DNA of 64,000 nucleotides from Methanoculleus receptaculi (lineage in GTDB: Archaea; Halobacteriota; Methanomicrobia; Methanomicrobiales; Methanoculleaceae). A program made the position numbers and the translations under genes. The notes beneath the pieces were generated by a model. The model was not told the DNA's origin, ran no database searches, and saw nothing but the letters and a program-made list of their open reading frames with translations. Shown piece by piece: positions 22,056 through 31,046 of the stretch; the stretch's first letter is position 1, and the number at the start of each line of letters is the position of its first letter. The stretch spans positions 372,001-436,000 of the forward strand of contig NZ_CP137642.1 in assembly GCF_033472595.1 (NCBI RefSeq), given 5' to 3'.

Positions 22056-23810
22056 TCACACCGCCCTCAAGCCTTCGAATTCAGCATCCATATCCTTCAA
22101 GATCTTCTCAAGTTCAGGCTTGTAGTCCTTGATGAACTTGATCTGGGGCAGTTCGTTCTTGCTCTTTATGCTGATGATCTGCTGGGGGGTCGCGCCAGCT
22201 GCCTGTGCGCTGCGAGCAAGGTCGGCGTAGCGCTTGATTGCCTTCATCATGTCGTACTGCTTGATCATCGGGCAGAACGTATCCACCGGGTCGTAGGCGT
22301 TCTGTTGCAGGAAGACCTCGCGGATCATCCTGGCCACCTCGATCGTGACCTGTTCCTCGTCCGGCAGCGCATCTGAACCAACCAGCTGTACAATCTCCTG
22401 GAGTTCGGCCTCTTTCTGGAGGATACCCAAAGCCCATGTTCTGAGTGGATTCCATTCAGGCGAGACCTCCTGGTCATACCACTCATTGAGCCTGTCCAGG
22501 TAGAGCGAGTAGGAGTTCAGCCAGTTGATCGCCGGGAAGTGCCGGCGCTGGGAGAGTTTCGCATCCAGCGCCCAGAACACCTTGACTATACGCAGGGTGT
22601 TCTGGGTGACCGGTTCGGAGAAATCCCCACCCGGCGGGGAGACAGCTCCGATGACAGAGATCGAACCGTCCGTCCCGTTCAAGTTGATGACGCGGCCTGC
22701 ACGCTCGTAGAACTCAGAGAGGCGTGCTGCAAGGTAGGCAGGATACCCCTCTTCGCCTGGCATCTCCTCCAGACGGCTTGAGATCTCACGCATGGCTTCT
22801 GCCCACCGCGAGGTGGAGTCGGCCATCAGCGAGACATCGTAGCCCATGTCACGGAAGTACTCGGCGATCGTGACACCTGTATACACGGACGCTTCGCGAG
22901 CAGCAACCGGCATGTTCGAGGTGTTCGCGATGAGCACCGTCCGCTCCATCAGGGGTTTACCGGTCTTTGGGTCCTCAAGTTCCGGGAACTCGGTCAGAAC
23001 CTCGGTCATCTCGTTGCCGCGTTCGCCGCAACCGATGTAGACGACGATCTCGGCATCCGACCACTTCGCCAGCTGCTGCTGCGTGACCGTCTTGCCGCTC
23101 CCGAATGGACCCGGGATGGCCGCGGTTCCGCCCTTCGCGATCGGGAAGAGACCATCCAGGATCCGCTGACCGGTGATCAGCGGGACGTCAGGGTTCAGTT
23201 TCTCTTTCACCGGACGGGGCACGCGAACCGGCCACCGCTGGAGCATCCTGATCTCGCTACCGTCCTCCAGGATACAGACCGTCTCATCGACCGTGAATTT
23301 TCCGGCCCTGATCTCCCTGATCCTGCCGCCTTTCATGGTGGGCGGGACCATGACCTTGTGGACGATGTTCGTCTCCTGAACGGTGCCAATGATGTCACCG
23401 CCTCTGACCTCATCGCCTTTCTTCACCGTGGGCACGAACTCCCATCTCTTCTCGTGGGAGAGGCCCGGGGCCGAGACACCGCGCTCGATAAAGTTGCCCA
23501 TCGTGTTCACGAGCACCTCAAGCGGCCGCTGGATCCCGTCGTAGATACTGGTCAGCAGCCCCGGTCCGAGTTCAACCGAGAGTGAGAGACCCGTATTCTC
23601 TACCGGCTCACCGGGCCTGATGCCGGCGGTATCCTCGTAGACCTGGATGATGACGTTCTCACCCTGGATCTTGATGACCTCCCCCATCAGTTCCTCTTTG
23701 CCAACCTTAACCACGTCGTACATGTGCGCATCGAGACCGACAGCGGTTACAACCGGCCCGGAAATCCGCTTCAGGACTCCACGAGTCCTGTTCTCTTTTC
23801 TTTTCTCCAT
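22056..23810 (-). CDS. atpA: A-type ATP synthase subunit A (catalytic)
   Basis: A 584-aa catalytic subunit: Walker [14 protein letters not shown], Walker B with [16 protein letters not shown], the subunit-specific non-homologous region, and [21 protein letters not shown]. No intein is visible, although this gene is a known intein host in some archaea. ATG 23810 overlaps the atpF stop in the form TAATG; a GTG at 23819 is an alternative start. Confidence 0.97.
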   Translation of the reverse strand: MEKRKENRTRGVLKRISGPVVTAVGLDAHMYDVVKVGKEELMGEVIKIQGENVIIQVYEDTAGIRPGEPVENTGLSLSVELGPGLLTSIYDGIQRPLEVLVNTMGNFIERGVSAPGLSHEKRWEFVPTVKKGDEVRGGDIIGTVQETNIVHKVMVPPTMKGGRIREIRAGKFTVDETVCILEDGSEIRMLQRWPVRVPRPVKEKLNPDVPLITGQRILDGLFPIAKGGTAAIPGPFGSGKTVTQQQLAKWSDAEIVVYIGCGERGNEMTEVLTEFPELEDPKTGKPLMERTVLIANTSNMPVAAREASVYTGVTIAEYFRDMGYDVSLMADSTSRWAEAMREISSRLEEMPGEEGYPAYLAARLSEFYERAGRVINLNGTDGSISVIGAVSPPGGDFSEPVTQNTLRIVKVFWALDAKLSQRRHFPAINWLNSYSLYLDRLNEWYDQEVSPEWNPLRTWALGILQKEAELQEIVQLVGSDALPDEEQVTIEVARMIREVFLQQNAYDPVDTFCPMIKQYDMMKAIKRYADLARSAQAAGATPQQIISIKSKNELPQIKFIKDYKPELEKILKDMDAEFEGLRAV

Positions 23811-24112
23811 TACTTCCACAGATCAACACCCACCGATCTCTTGATTCTCTCTCTCATCGAAAGGCCACCCTCTTCCTCTCCGATCGCGATCACCGTCGGC
23901 CAGACGGAGTTCTCGAGGGTGGTTCGAAGCCGCAGGGGAATTCGCTCCATGTCGCTGCCTTTCAGCACGAGGATGCCGACGCCCCTGTCATCCAGCACCT
24001 GGTTGATCTGTTCGACCAGCCGCGCGTCGGTCTCGGCCACATAGGTCTTCCTGACGCCCGCAAGCCGAAAACCGAGGATGAATCCCTCACTACCGATAAC
24101 TGCGATCTCCAT
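23810..24112 (-). CDS. atpF: A-type ATP synthase subunit F
   Basis: A 100-aa central-stalk subunit with a Rossmann-like start, [20 protein letters not shown], followed by [21 protein letters not shown]. It lies between C and A, separated from C by one base. Confidence 0.95.
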   Translation of the reverse strand: MEIAVIGSEGFILGFRLAGVRKTYVAETDARLVEQINQVLDDRGVGILVLKGSDMERIPLRLRTTLENSVWPTVIAIGEEEGGLSMRERIKRSVGVDLWK

Positions 24113-24113
24113 A

Positions 24114-25172
24114 CTACATCACCAGGTAGCCCTTCAACCGCTCACCGGGAATGCCGGCCTCTTTGCCCCGGGCGAGGGCACGAAGGTTTGCGACCTCGTA
24201 CTTCTTCTCCTCAAGATAGACGATGACGGGCAGGACGGAGAACGGATACCGTTTTGATATCCGCTCCATCTGGTCGAGCTGGACACGGGTAAGTGCAACC
24301 TCGATCTCATGGAGAGCGCTCATTCTCCGGATATCTTCAAGCGTGTTCAGGAGCGGAACCATCTTTACCCGCTTTTTTAAGGCGTCGATAAACTCGTCCC
24401 TGTCCTCAACCTCCAGGATCTGCTGCAGTTCGTCCACACTGAACGTGCCGCCAGGGATCATCATATCCCGTACATCCTCCCGGACATGCCCTGCCCTGAG
24501 ACGGAAAAGGGTCTGGATGTTCCGGATATCGATCTCGAGGAGGATGTACTTGAGGAACACGTTCCCACCCTTCACGCCTCCCTTTGCATCCTCGATGAGT
24601 CGGGCGTAGTAGCCTTTGTAGAGCTCGTTCTCCAGGTGAGCAAACGATCTGGTCTCCATTGCACTGCTGATCTCTTTCTCCAGGGTTGGGTAGAACAGTT
24701 CCCCCTTTAGTGCCTCAACAACCCGTTCTGGAGACTCCTCAGTGAGAAGACGATCGAGAGCAACTTTGTCCAGTTTGCCGGCCGGGACCAGAACCTCTTT
24801 GATCTTGCCGGGGTACATCCCCTGCATCTTGCCGCGCAGGATGGTGATAATGTTCTGGATGTCCCAGCGACGGAGATAACTCACGGTGAAGTAGTTTAGT
24901 TCCCCGGGCACAAGTTCCAGGATCTTCTGGAACTCCTTGGCGAGGTTCCAGCTCAAGGCCTCCTCGACCAGGTTGATACCTGAGAAGGAGGTTCCGAGTT
25001 CATCGATCTCAGACCTGTAGTTGGTCTCGCCGATGAACCGGATGATCTCAGGCAGGCTCATGTTCAGCATCCGGAGATAGTCATCGCGTGGAATCAGCCG
25101 CGATCTACGCACCCGCATGCGGGTGCAGGCGTAGACATAGTTGGTTGCAGATCCGCTACTTACCCCTGCCAT
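24114..25172 (-). CDS. atpC: A-type ATP synthase subunit C
   Basis: A 352-aa subunit linking the central stalk to the membrane rotor (V-ATPase d / AC39 family). Conserved blocks are [25 protein letters not shown] at the N-terminus, [23 protein letters not shown] and, at the C-terminus, [29 protein letters not shown]. Confidence 0.96.
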   Translation of the reverse strand: MAGVSSGSATNYVYACTRMRVRRSRLIPRDDYLRMLNMSLPEIIRFIGETNYRSEIDELGTSFSGINLVEEALSWNLAKEFQKILELVPGELNYFTVSYLRRWDIQNIITILRGKMQGMYPGKIKEVLVPAGKLDKVALDRLLTEESPERVVEALKGELFYPTLEKEISSAMETRSFAHLENELYKGYYARLIEDAKGGVKGGNVFLKYILLEIDIRNIQTLFRLRAGHVREDVRDMMIPGGTFSVDELQQILEVEDRDEFIDALKKRVKMVPLLNTLEDIRRMSALHEIEVALTRVQLDQMERISKRYPFSVLPVIVYLEEKKYEVANLRALARGKEAGIPGERLKGYLVM

Positions 25173-25185
25173 ATACGGACTCTCC

Positions 25186-25776
25186 TCATGTGAACAGTAT
25201 ATCTGACACGTCCTTCAGACAGGATTCCCAGATCTCATCCAGGAACGTACGGTAACTGTAGTCGATCTGCAGATCGCCGTCTTTGCTCTCGACAATGATA
25301 CCGCCTGGGATCTCGACCGGGCTACCAAGAGTGTAGCCCGACAAGTTCTTGTCTCTGGAGAGGATCTCCCTTACAATCGGGGTATCCCGTTCGTTTGCGT
25401 GGACAACGCCTTCTCTGATCTCCTTTGCCGCTCTCTTCAGCAGAGATGTGAGCGCCTTCTCCTGGAACTCGGCCAGCAGATCACCGACAGCGGCAAGAGA
25501 GGCCGAGTAGACCTGATCGAGGACATCCTTCTGAGCGTTTAAGATCAGCCGCTTTACTGCCAGGTTCGCCGCGGAGGTCTCCTGGTTGATGATGTGGCTG
25601 GCCGTCCGTTCCGCTTCTTCCTGCGCCGCGGTCTTGATCGCAGCAGCGCGCTCCTGTGCCTCTTTCAGGATCTTCTCTACTTCAGCCCGGGTCTCCGCCC
25701 GGATCGCCTCGGCCTCCCTTTGCCCTTTCTCCCGGATCTCGTTCACGACTGCTTCGAGTCCCATGGTCCACTCCAT
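25186..25776 (-). CDS. atpE: A-type ATP synthase subunit E (peripheral stalk)
   Basis: A 196-aa protein: an N-terminal long charged coiled coil (residues 8-60, VVNEIREKGQREAEAIRAET and on) that pairs with subunit H, and a C-terminal globular domain ending in YRTFLDEIWESCLKDVSDILF. ATG overlaps the atpK stop (ATGA). Confidence 0.95.
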   Translation of the reverse strand: MEWTMGLEAVVNEIREKGQREAEAIRAETRAEVEKILKEAQERAAAIKTAAQEEAERTASHIINQETSAANLAVKRLILNAQKDVLDQVYSASLAAVGDLLAEFQEKALTSLLKRAAKEIREGVVHANERDTPIVREILSRDKNLSGYTLGSPVEIPGGIIVESKDGDLQIDYSYRTFLDEIWESCLKDVSDILFT

Positions 25777-26033
25777 CAGAACAGAATCAGCAGTGCAACC
25801 ACAAGACCGAAGATAACAATTGTTTCGGGGATAACCGTCAGCAGCAGCGCAAGACCGAATACGTCACGATTCTCCGCCGTTGCACCGACGGCTGCAGAGC
25901 CGATCGACTGTTCTGCAATGGCGGATGCTATGCCGGTCATACCGACTGCAAGAGCTGCGCCGAGTGCCTTCATTCCTATCTGCGATGCCTGGACCATTTC
26001 AAGAGTTACTTCAGCTGTGCCAAAATCTACCAT
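25776..26033 (-). CDS. atpK: A-type ATP synthase subunit K (proteolipid ring)
   Basis: An 85-aa, two-helix proteolipid. Helix 1 (ALGAALAVGMTGIASAIAEQ) is glycine/alanine-rich; helix 2 carries the ion-binding acid in LLLTVIPETIVIFGLVVALL. Helix 1 also contains polar residues (AIAEQSIGSAA). Which ion (H+ or Na+) is used cannot be settled by eye. Confidence 0.95.
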   Translation of the reverse strand: MVDFGTAEVTLEMVQASQIGMKALGAALAVGMTGIASAIAEQSIGSAAVGATAENRDVFGLALLLTVIPETIVIFGLVVALLILF

Positions 26034-26037
26034 TTCC

Positions 26038-27999
26038 TTATTCCTCCATAAACTTTGATCTCATACCGAAAGGATTGTACTTTATGCCTCCACCCTTGTA
26101 GAACTTGGTGAAGAACTCAACATAGTGGAGACGAAGTGAATGCAGACCGCCTCCCAGGATGCCAAGTGCTGTGTTCAGCAGGTGACCCAGCAGGAAGACG
26201 AGTATGCCAAAGATGATAGCAATCACACCTACAGGGGTGATCACTTCAAGATACGGTTCTATAAGCATTCCAATCGCGATGTAGTTGACCATCATCGCGA
26301 TTGCGACTGACGATAAGCCCACAGCCACAAGACGGGCGTAGGAGATTACATGACTTAAGATCGTTGGAAGTTCCACAACCTCAAGTGGGTTCTCCTGTGC
26401 AATCCCGATGATGCCTGCCACAAGCAGGACGGCACCCGCAACTGCGCTGGCGTTCAGTCCCATGAGTACAACCGGGAGCCCCGTAAGGTTGGGCATCAGC
26501 GGTATGGGAAAGATCGACCAGATCAGGAGCAGGATACCCCACATCACCCCAAGCCAGCCGGCGTTTGCGACGATTGCCTTTGTTGCGTGTTTGCCGTGGT
26601 GAAGTCTCCGCGCATTGGCAATGCCGAGAACACGCCCGAGCGTGACGTGCAGGATGCCTATCCAGATCGCAAGGATCAGGAGTTCGATCACCTGGGGGCC
26701 GTGACCGGTTGCGTGCCCCCCGATGTTGAGGTGTCTGGAGAAGATCAGCGGTTCCCACGGGAGCGAGTATCCCAGAAACTCGCTGTAGAGTATGCCAAAG
26801 ACGATGCTTGAGACGCCTGCGTAGGTGCCCACCTTGAGCAGACTCCTCATCCCTTCTCCTTTCAGGAACCTCCGCAGGCCAAGGCTCATCGCGAGCAGGA
26901 TCGCCCCATAACCCGCGTCACCCACGATCAGCCCGAAGAAGATGGGAAAAACGATGGCTACCAGCAGTGTGGGGTCGAGTTCAGAGTAGCGCGGCCGCCC
27001 GTAGAGGTCTACGAGCAACTGCATTGGGGTGGCGAACGGGGGGTTGTCATACTCAACCGGCACCCTTGCGTCGTCCTCGATCTCCAGTTCCTCGATGTAG
27101 ATCCTACCGGCTGTCACCCTCTCCAGGGCCTCCCGGATCTTCCCGGCCTGGCTGTCGGGCACCCATCCTTCACTTATGAAGGTTTCCTCCGTGGTAGCAA
27201 ATCGCAACGGGGCTTCCGCCCGCTCTACGTCAGCCGTGAGTAGTTCATCGCATGCTACTAGGAGTTCGGCGTACTGCTCCCGGATCTCCACAAGTCTTCG
27301 GTTGATCGCAGCAATCTCGTCATCGATCCGCCTGATCTCATTCAGGTGAGTCTGGAGGCGGTCAGCCGGTGCCCCACTCTCCCCCGGCACGGCAAGCGCC
27401 TGGAACCCGGTGTTGAGGAGGATCCGTTCGACCTCTTCCCGGTGTTCATTATGAACCACGACAACGATCATGTTGCCGGTAACTTTGTCGGAGAAGCACT
27501 TCTCATGAGGAACGCCGATCTCGATGTCACGCGAGATGTGCCCCGCAAAAACGGTAAAACTCCTGTAGCCCCGGTAGAACTCAAGGTCCAGCGGGATCGC
27601 AGTGAACGGTTCAAGTTCTCTCGCGCGCTGCTCGTGCTCCTTCTTTTGTGCCTCAAGTTTTGAGCGTGAGTTGACGAGATCCTCCACCTCTTTCTGGATG
27701 GCGGGCAGATCCGTCCGGATCATCTCCCTGACTCTCGACGCGGGGATCTTTCTTTTGACCTCCATGCTGCCGGGGTCTATCCCGCATGCACTCTCGATTG
27801 CCCTGACCTTGATTAGCGCCGAAGCTGCATCACTTGCCTCCGGGAGCGGGTGGCCGATCGAGAGCCCCTCAGATTCACTCTCCGGCACAAAGTCCTCGAT
27901 GTGATAGACGTTGTGGCGGTAGAGCTCCCGGATGATGGTCTCGATCTCGCTCTTTGGGGCCGCGATGAGCAGCCGGCGCATACCTTCAGGTCTCAGCAT
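26038..27999 (-). CDS. atpI: A-type ATP synthase subunit I (membrane stator)
   Basis: About 653 aa. The cytoplasmic N-terminal half begins MRRLLIAAPKSEIETIIREL and has coiled-coil regions. The C-terminal half holds about seven or eight transmembrane helices, including the essential Arg region SHVISYARLVAVGLSSVAIA and VFLLGHLLNTALGILGGGLHSLRLHYVEFFTKFY. The start is placed at ATG 27999, overlapping the atpH stop by 14 bp; an in-frame ATG at 27981 is possible. Confidence 0.95.
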   Translation of the reverse strand: MLRPEGMRRLLIAAPKSEIETIIRELYRHNVYHIEDFVPESESEGLSIGHPLPEASDAASALIKVRAIESACGIDPGSMEVKRKIPASRVREMIRTDLPAIQKEVEDLVNSRSKLEAQKKEHEQRARELEPFTAIPLDLEFYRGYRSFTVFAGHISRDIEIGVPHEKCFSDKVTGNMIVVVVHNEHREEVERILLNTGFQALAVPGESGAPADRLQTHLNEIRRIDDEIAAINRRLVEIREQYAELLVACDELLTADVERAEAPLRFATTEETFISEGWVPDSQAGKIREALERVTAGRIYIEELEIEDDARVPVEYDNPPFATPMQLLVDLYGRPRYSELDPTLLVAIVFPIFFGLIVGDAGYGAILLAMSLGLRRFLKGEGMRSLLKVGTYAGVSSIVFGILYSEFLGYSLPWEPLIFSRHLNIGGHATGHGPQVIELLILAIWIGILHVTLGRVLGIANARRLHHGKHATKAIVANAGWLGVMWGILLLIWSIFPIPLMPNLTGLPVVLMGLNASAVAGAVLLVAGIIGIAQENPLEVVELPTILSHVISYARLVAVGLSSVAIAMMVNYIAIGMLIEPYLEVITPVGVIAIIFGILVFLLGHLLNTALGILGGGLHSLRLHYVEFFTKFYKGGGIKYNPFGMRSKFMEE

Positions 28000-28315
28000 G
28001 CACCTGCTCCTTAAACCGCGTAACCACAAAATCTACAGCTTTAGTAAGGTTCTTTCTTCCAGACGCTTTCAGCGCTTCTGCGCGCGCTTCACCTTCCCTG
28101 ACAATCTCCGCATACCTCCTCTGCGCTTCGGCCCTTGCCTCAGCAAGGCGCTGATTCCTGTAATCCTCGGCATCCTTCTGCGCCTTGGCGATCAGGTTTT
28201 CAGCCTCCACCTCAGCATCTGAGAGGCTCTTCCTCCTCTCGGCCTGCGCATCGCGGATCATCGCCTGATACTCTTCTTCTGTTTCCTTGATGCTTTTCAG
28301 GACATCGGTCTTCAT
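27986..28315 (-). CDS. atpH: A-type ATP synthase subunit H (peripheral stalk)
   Basis: A 109-aa almost entirely helical protein, rich in Glu, Ala and Arg over its whole length (IKETEEEYQAMIRDAQAER...), the partner coiled coil of subunit E. First gene of the operon; GGAGGG lies 5 bp upstream of ATG 28315. Confidence 0.93.
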   Translation of the reverse strand: MKTDVLKSIKETEEEYQAMIRDAQAERRKSLSDAEVEAENLIAKAQKDAEDYRNQRLAEARAEAQRRYAEIVREGEARAEALKASGRKNLTKAVDFVVTRFKEQVHAET

Positions 28316-28359
28316 CAAACCCTCCTTCTCACGGCGTATGAATATTTGATGAAAATGAG

Positions 28360-28370
28360 CATATATTTAT
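28360..28370 (-). promoter_or_regulatory. TATA box of the ATP synthase operon
   Basis: On the minus strand ATAAATATATG lies about 45-55 bp upstream of atpH and overlaps the stop codon of the preceding gene. This indicates an independent promoter for the nine-gene operon. Confidence 0.65.
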
Positions 28371-28903
28371 TGTTGTTTGTCTTCTGCGGATTTTTCTCCA
28401 TCCAGAACCACCACCTCAATTCTGGAAGGAAGGTTTTTTATTACAACTCCACCAGGAATCCCGGAAAGCGAAACACCTGAAAACTCTTCCGATGAGCAGA
28501 GAAGGTGCTGCTCCGGGTGCGTCCCGCGCTGGATGGTGCATGAGAGATGAATCTGTGGGCCAACCGAGACGACCATGGAGAGGCGCCGTGATCCAGGATG
28601 GTCTTTAGGGAGGACAACAAGCGGGGTATGGTAGCGCCTGACGAGTTCGAGCATCATCTCTGCCTGCTCGGCAGGGCCTCCTTCCGGCATTGAGACAGCG
28701 ACAAGGTCATCCGGGTCGACCGCCTGGCAGTACTCGTCCTCCACGGTCTCGATAAAGAGCACAAACCTGGAAGAGGCCTTCGCGGCCAGAAGAAGAGAGC
28801 GCTCACCTCGCAGAAGGAGGGTCTCGCCGTCGAGGGGCACTATCATCTCGTCCCACCTGGCGAGCAAACCCCCTGATCTCTCGTTTTCAGATTTCTTCGA
28901 CAT
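28367..28903 (-). CDS. Conserved-looking protein of unknown function (178 aa)
   Basis: No family recognised. The start is placed at ATG 28903 (MSKKSENERSGG), which overlaps the zinc-ribbon gene by 17 bp; an open frame extends further but would bury that gene. The protein is soluble, mixed alpha/beta, with strands LLLRGERSLLLAAK and RFVLFIETVED, a helix QAEMMLELVRRYH, LVVLPKDHPGSRRLSMVVSVGP, and a C-terminal GIPGGVVIKNLPSRIEVVVLD. Position suggests it is the last gene of the pilus-like operon. Confidence 0.7.
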   Translation of the reverse strand: MSKKSENERSGGLLARWDEMIVPLDGETLLLRGERSLLLAAKASSRFVLFIETVEDEYCQAVDPDDLVAVSMPEGGPAEQAEMMLELVRRYHTPLVVLPKDHPGSRRLSMVVSVGPQIHLSCTIQRGTHPEQHLLCSSEEFSGVSLSGIPGGVVIKNLPSRIEVVVLDGEKSAEDKQQ

Positions 28904-29039
28904 TTTCAGACTGGCAGCTCGGGCACATGGGCCGCTTTCCAAGACCCTTGAACCGCTCGCCACAATCCTTGCAGCGGTAGTTTTTGCCCTTCACCCGCTC
29001 ATTGAACTCGATATCGACAGGTCCACCGACCGTACACAT
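28887..29039 (-). CDS. Small zinc-ribbon protein (50 aa)
   Basis: ATG at 29039 to TGA at 28887: begins MCTVGGPVDIEF, then CKDCGERF (Cys 23 and 26) and CPSCQ (Cys 39 and 42), a typical four-cysteine zinc ribbon with knuckles 13 residues apart. It overlaps the following unknown gene by 17 bp and starts 66 bp after the FlaJ-like gene. The Cys spacing and tight overlap make it a convincing short gene. Partner and function unknown. Confidence 0.85.
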   Translation of the reverse strand: MCTVGGPVDIEFNERVKGKNYRCKDCGERFKGLGKRPMCPSCQSENVEEI

Positions 29040-29105
29040 CTGGCATCACCAGGAAGGGAAGGGAAGTCAAAGCATAAAACTCTATCGTGCGGGATTGCAT
29101 CGATC

Positions 29106-31046
29106 CTACAAGATGACCGCGAAGACCAGAAGTGCGATGATGAGCATCACGGCTGCGTGTTTGACGCCGGCCCTTACTGAAGCCTCACCCATCTGTCCGG
29201 CGATCAGCCCCGAGAAGATGGCCTGGATGAGCACCCCATGGAAGAGCAGACGTTCAAACGTTGCAATGGGTGTGGTGCCGAGAGGGATCGCGCCCATGCC
29301 CGCTCCAGCCCCGGAGACGGTCTCGACACCGGCCAGGACGGTGAGGAACTGGGAGTCGATGACGGCCACGACAAAAAGGAAGACGATGAAGACCAGGTAG
29401 ACTATGACCGTGTAGATTGACATCTCGGCGCTTCTCTCCCGCTTGAGGTTCTCCGAGATCGCTGCGTCTCTGGCTGCAATGTTGAGCACCTCACCTATAC
29501 TGCCGGTCATCCGGCTTGCGGTGGTGATCAGGGTGACCGCCCTGGCGATGGCCGGGGTGCGTATCCGCACCTCAAACCGGATAAGCGCCTCCTGAACGCT
29601 CGCTCCCCACTCGATGTCACGCTGGATCTTTCTGATCTCGTATGTCAGCACGCCGAGATCGGCGGATGCCAGGATCGAGATCGCCTGCGCCAGCGTCAGC
29701 CCCACCTGGTTGATGCCTGAGAGGCGGCTCAAGAACTCCGGGATGCTCGCCTCGATCCTCATCACCTTCGTTCGCCAGACCTGGTAGCAGATGCCGAAAG
29801 GAACGAGCATGATCAGCAGTGCCACGACCAGGTGGTCGTCCAGGACATCGATCAGGACCTCGATATCAGGGTAAGCGGGCGTCACCGTGAGTAGGAGAAT
29901 TACATAGACTACAGCAATCGGGACGGTCACGTAAAACGTCCTGTTTGGATCGATGAGAAACACCTGCAGCGGGTGCCGGAGGAATGATCGCAGATCACGG
30001 ATCCTGTCGTAGTTGCGCAGTTTCCGGAAGAGTGACTCTTCGCCGGCGCGCTTCTCGACGCGGACGTCATCGAACTCGTGGAGCCATTTTGCCAAGGTAT
30101 ACCGTTCGACGGTCTCGGTCTTGATCGAGATGATGTCTATGAACAGGATGAAGAAGAGCGAACCGACCGGGATGAGGAGGTAGATAACGACCGAGAGTTG
30201 CGTAATTGGTGTGCTGCTCAGAAACCCCATCACGATCATGACGATGATAAGAAAGAGCGGCCCGGCGACAAAGAGCGCCACATAGGATTCGGCAGCCATC
30301 TGAAGGGTGGAGAGGAAGTTCTGCTGCTCGAACTTTGCATCCTCCTGGTAGAGCCGAACCCGCGTCTCCAGGTATTCAAGGACGTCTCCACCGCTCTCGA
30401 TCACCGAGATCAGGTCCTGGATGAAATCCTGTAGTTTCTCTGACGGTGTTGTCTCCTGCAGGTTCTGGAGCGCGGTTATGAGGTCGCAGCCGAAGTAATC
30501 CGTGTCCCTGACCACCCGGCGGAACTCGTCTGCAACTTCACCATAGATCCCTGCGTTCTCGCTGAGGGAGCGGAATATATCCACCATCTCCGCGCCCCCC
30601 CGCCGCATAGCATACATGTAAGAGACAGCGTTATGGAGCAGCAGGTTGATCCGGGTTGCCCGGGTTGTCTTGTGAATGGCAGGGTAGCGCAGGGCAAGTG
30701 CGCGGGATGCATAGGCTGCGAGAATGAAGATGACCACGCTGACTAGAAGGTGCAGTGCCGTAAACACCCGATCGGTCAGGACGTAATCCGGCAGGCCGAT
30801 GCAAAATACGTTGTAGATCCCGAGGCTGAACTGAGGAAGCGGGAGGAGTTGCATCGCAAGGAATGCTGCTGCGGCACAGGTGGCACCGATGAGCAGGGAG
30901 ACAAGGAATGCCAGCAGAAGGTAGTGCTCAATCGTCACCCCGATGTTTGCCGCAACCAGGTCTTTACGGAGGTCACGGTATCGCATGGGGTTGCGCTCCA
31001 CCCTCCGACGGATGAAGCGACGGAGGTGCACACGCAGAGATGGCAT
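29106..31046 (-). CDS. Type II/IV secretion membrane platform protein (FlaJ/TadC/GspF-like)
   Basis: A 646-aa polytopic protein with two GspF-like halves. The first (about residues 130-300) contains YMYAMRRGGAEMVDIFRSLSEN and LQDFIQDLISVIESGGDVLEYLE. The second (about 420-560) contains LSRLSGINQVGLTLAQAISILA and ITTASRMTGSIGEVLNIAA. Clusters of transmembrane helices flank them. It would form the inner-membrane core of an archaellum- or pilus-like machine. ATG overlaps the ATPase stop by one base. No pilin or prepilin peptidase gene is in the window. Confidence 0.9.
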   Translation of the reverse strand: MPSLRVHLRRFIRRRVERNPMRYRDLRKDLVAANIGVTIEHYLLLAFLVSLLIGATCAAAAFLAMQLLPLPQFSLGIYNVFCIGLPDYVLTDRVFTALHLLVSVVIFILAAYASRALALRYPAIHKTTRATRINLLLHNAVSYMYAMRRGGAEMVDIFRSLSENAGIYGEVADEFRRVVRDTDYFGCDLITALQNLQETTPSEKLQDFIQDLISVIESGGDVLEYLETRVRLYQEDAKFEQQNFLSTLQMAAESYVALFVAGPLFLIIVMIVMGFLSSTPITQLSVVIYLLIPVGSLFFILFIDIISIKTETVERYTLAKWLHEFDDVRVEKRAGEESLFRKLRNYDRIRDLRSFLRHPLQVFLIDPNRTFYVTVPIAVVYVILLLTVTPAYPDIEVLIDVLDDHLVVALLIMLVPFGICYQVWRTKVMRIEASIPEFLSRLSGINQVGLTLAQAISILASADLGVLTYEIRKIQRDIEWGASVQEALIRFEVRIRTPAIARAVTLITTASRMTGSIGEVLNIAARDAAISENLKRERSAEMSIYTVIVYLVFIVFLFVVAVIDSQFLTVLAGVETVSGAGAGMGAIPLGTTPIATFERLLFHGVLIQAIFSGLIAGQMGEASVRAGVKHAAVMLIIALLVFAVIL

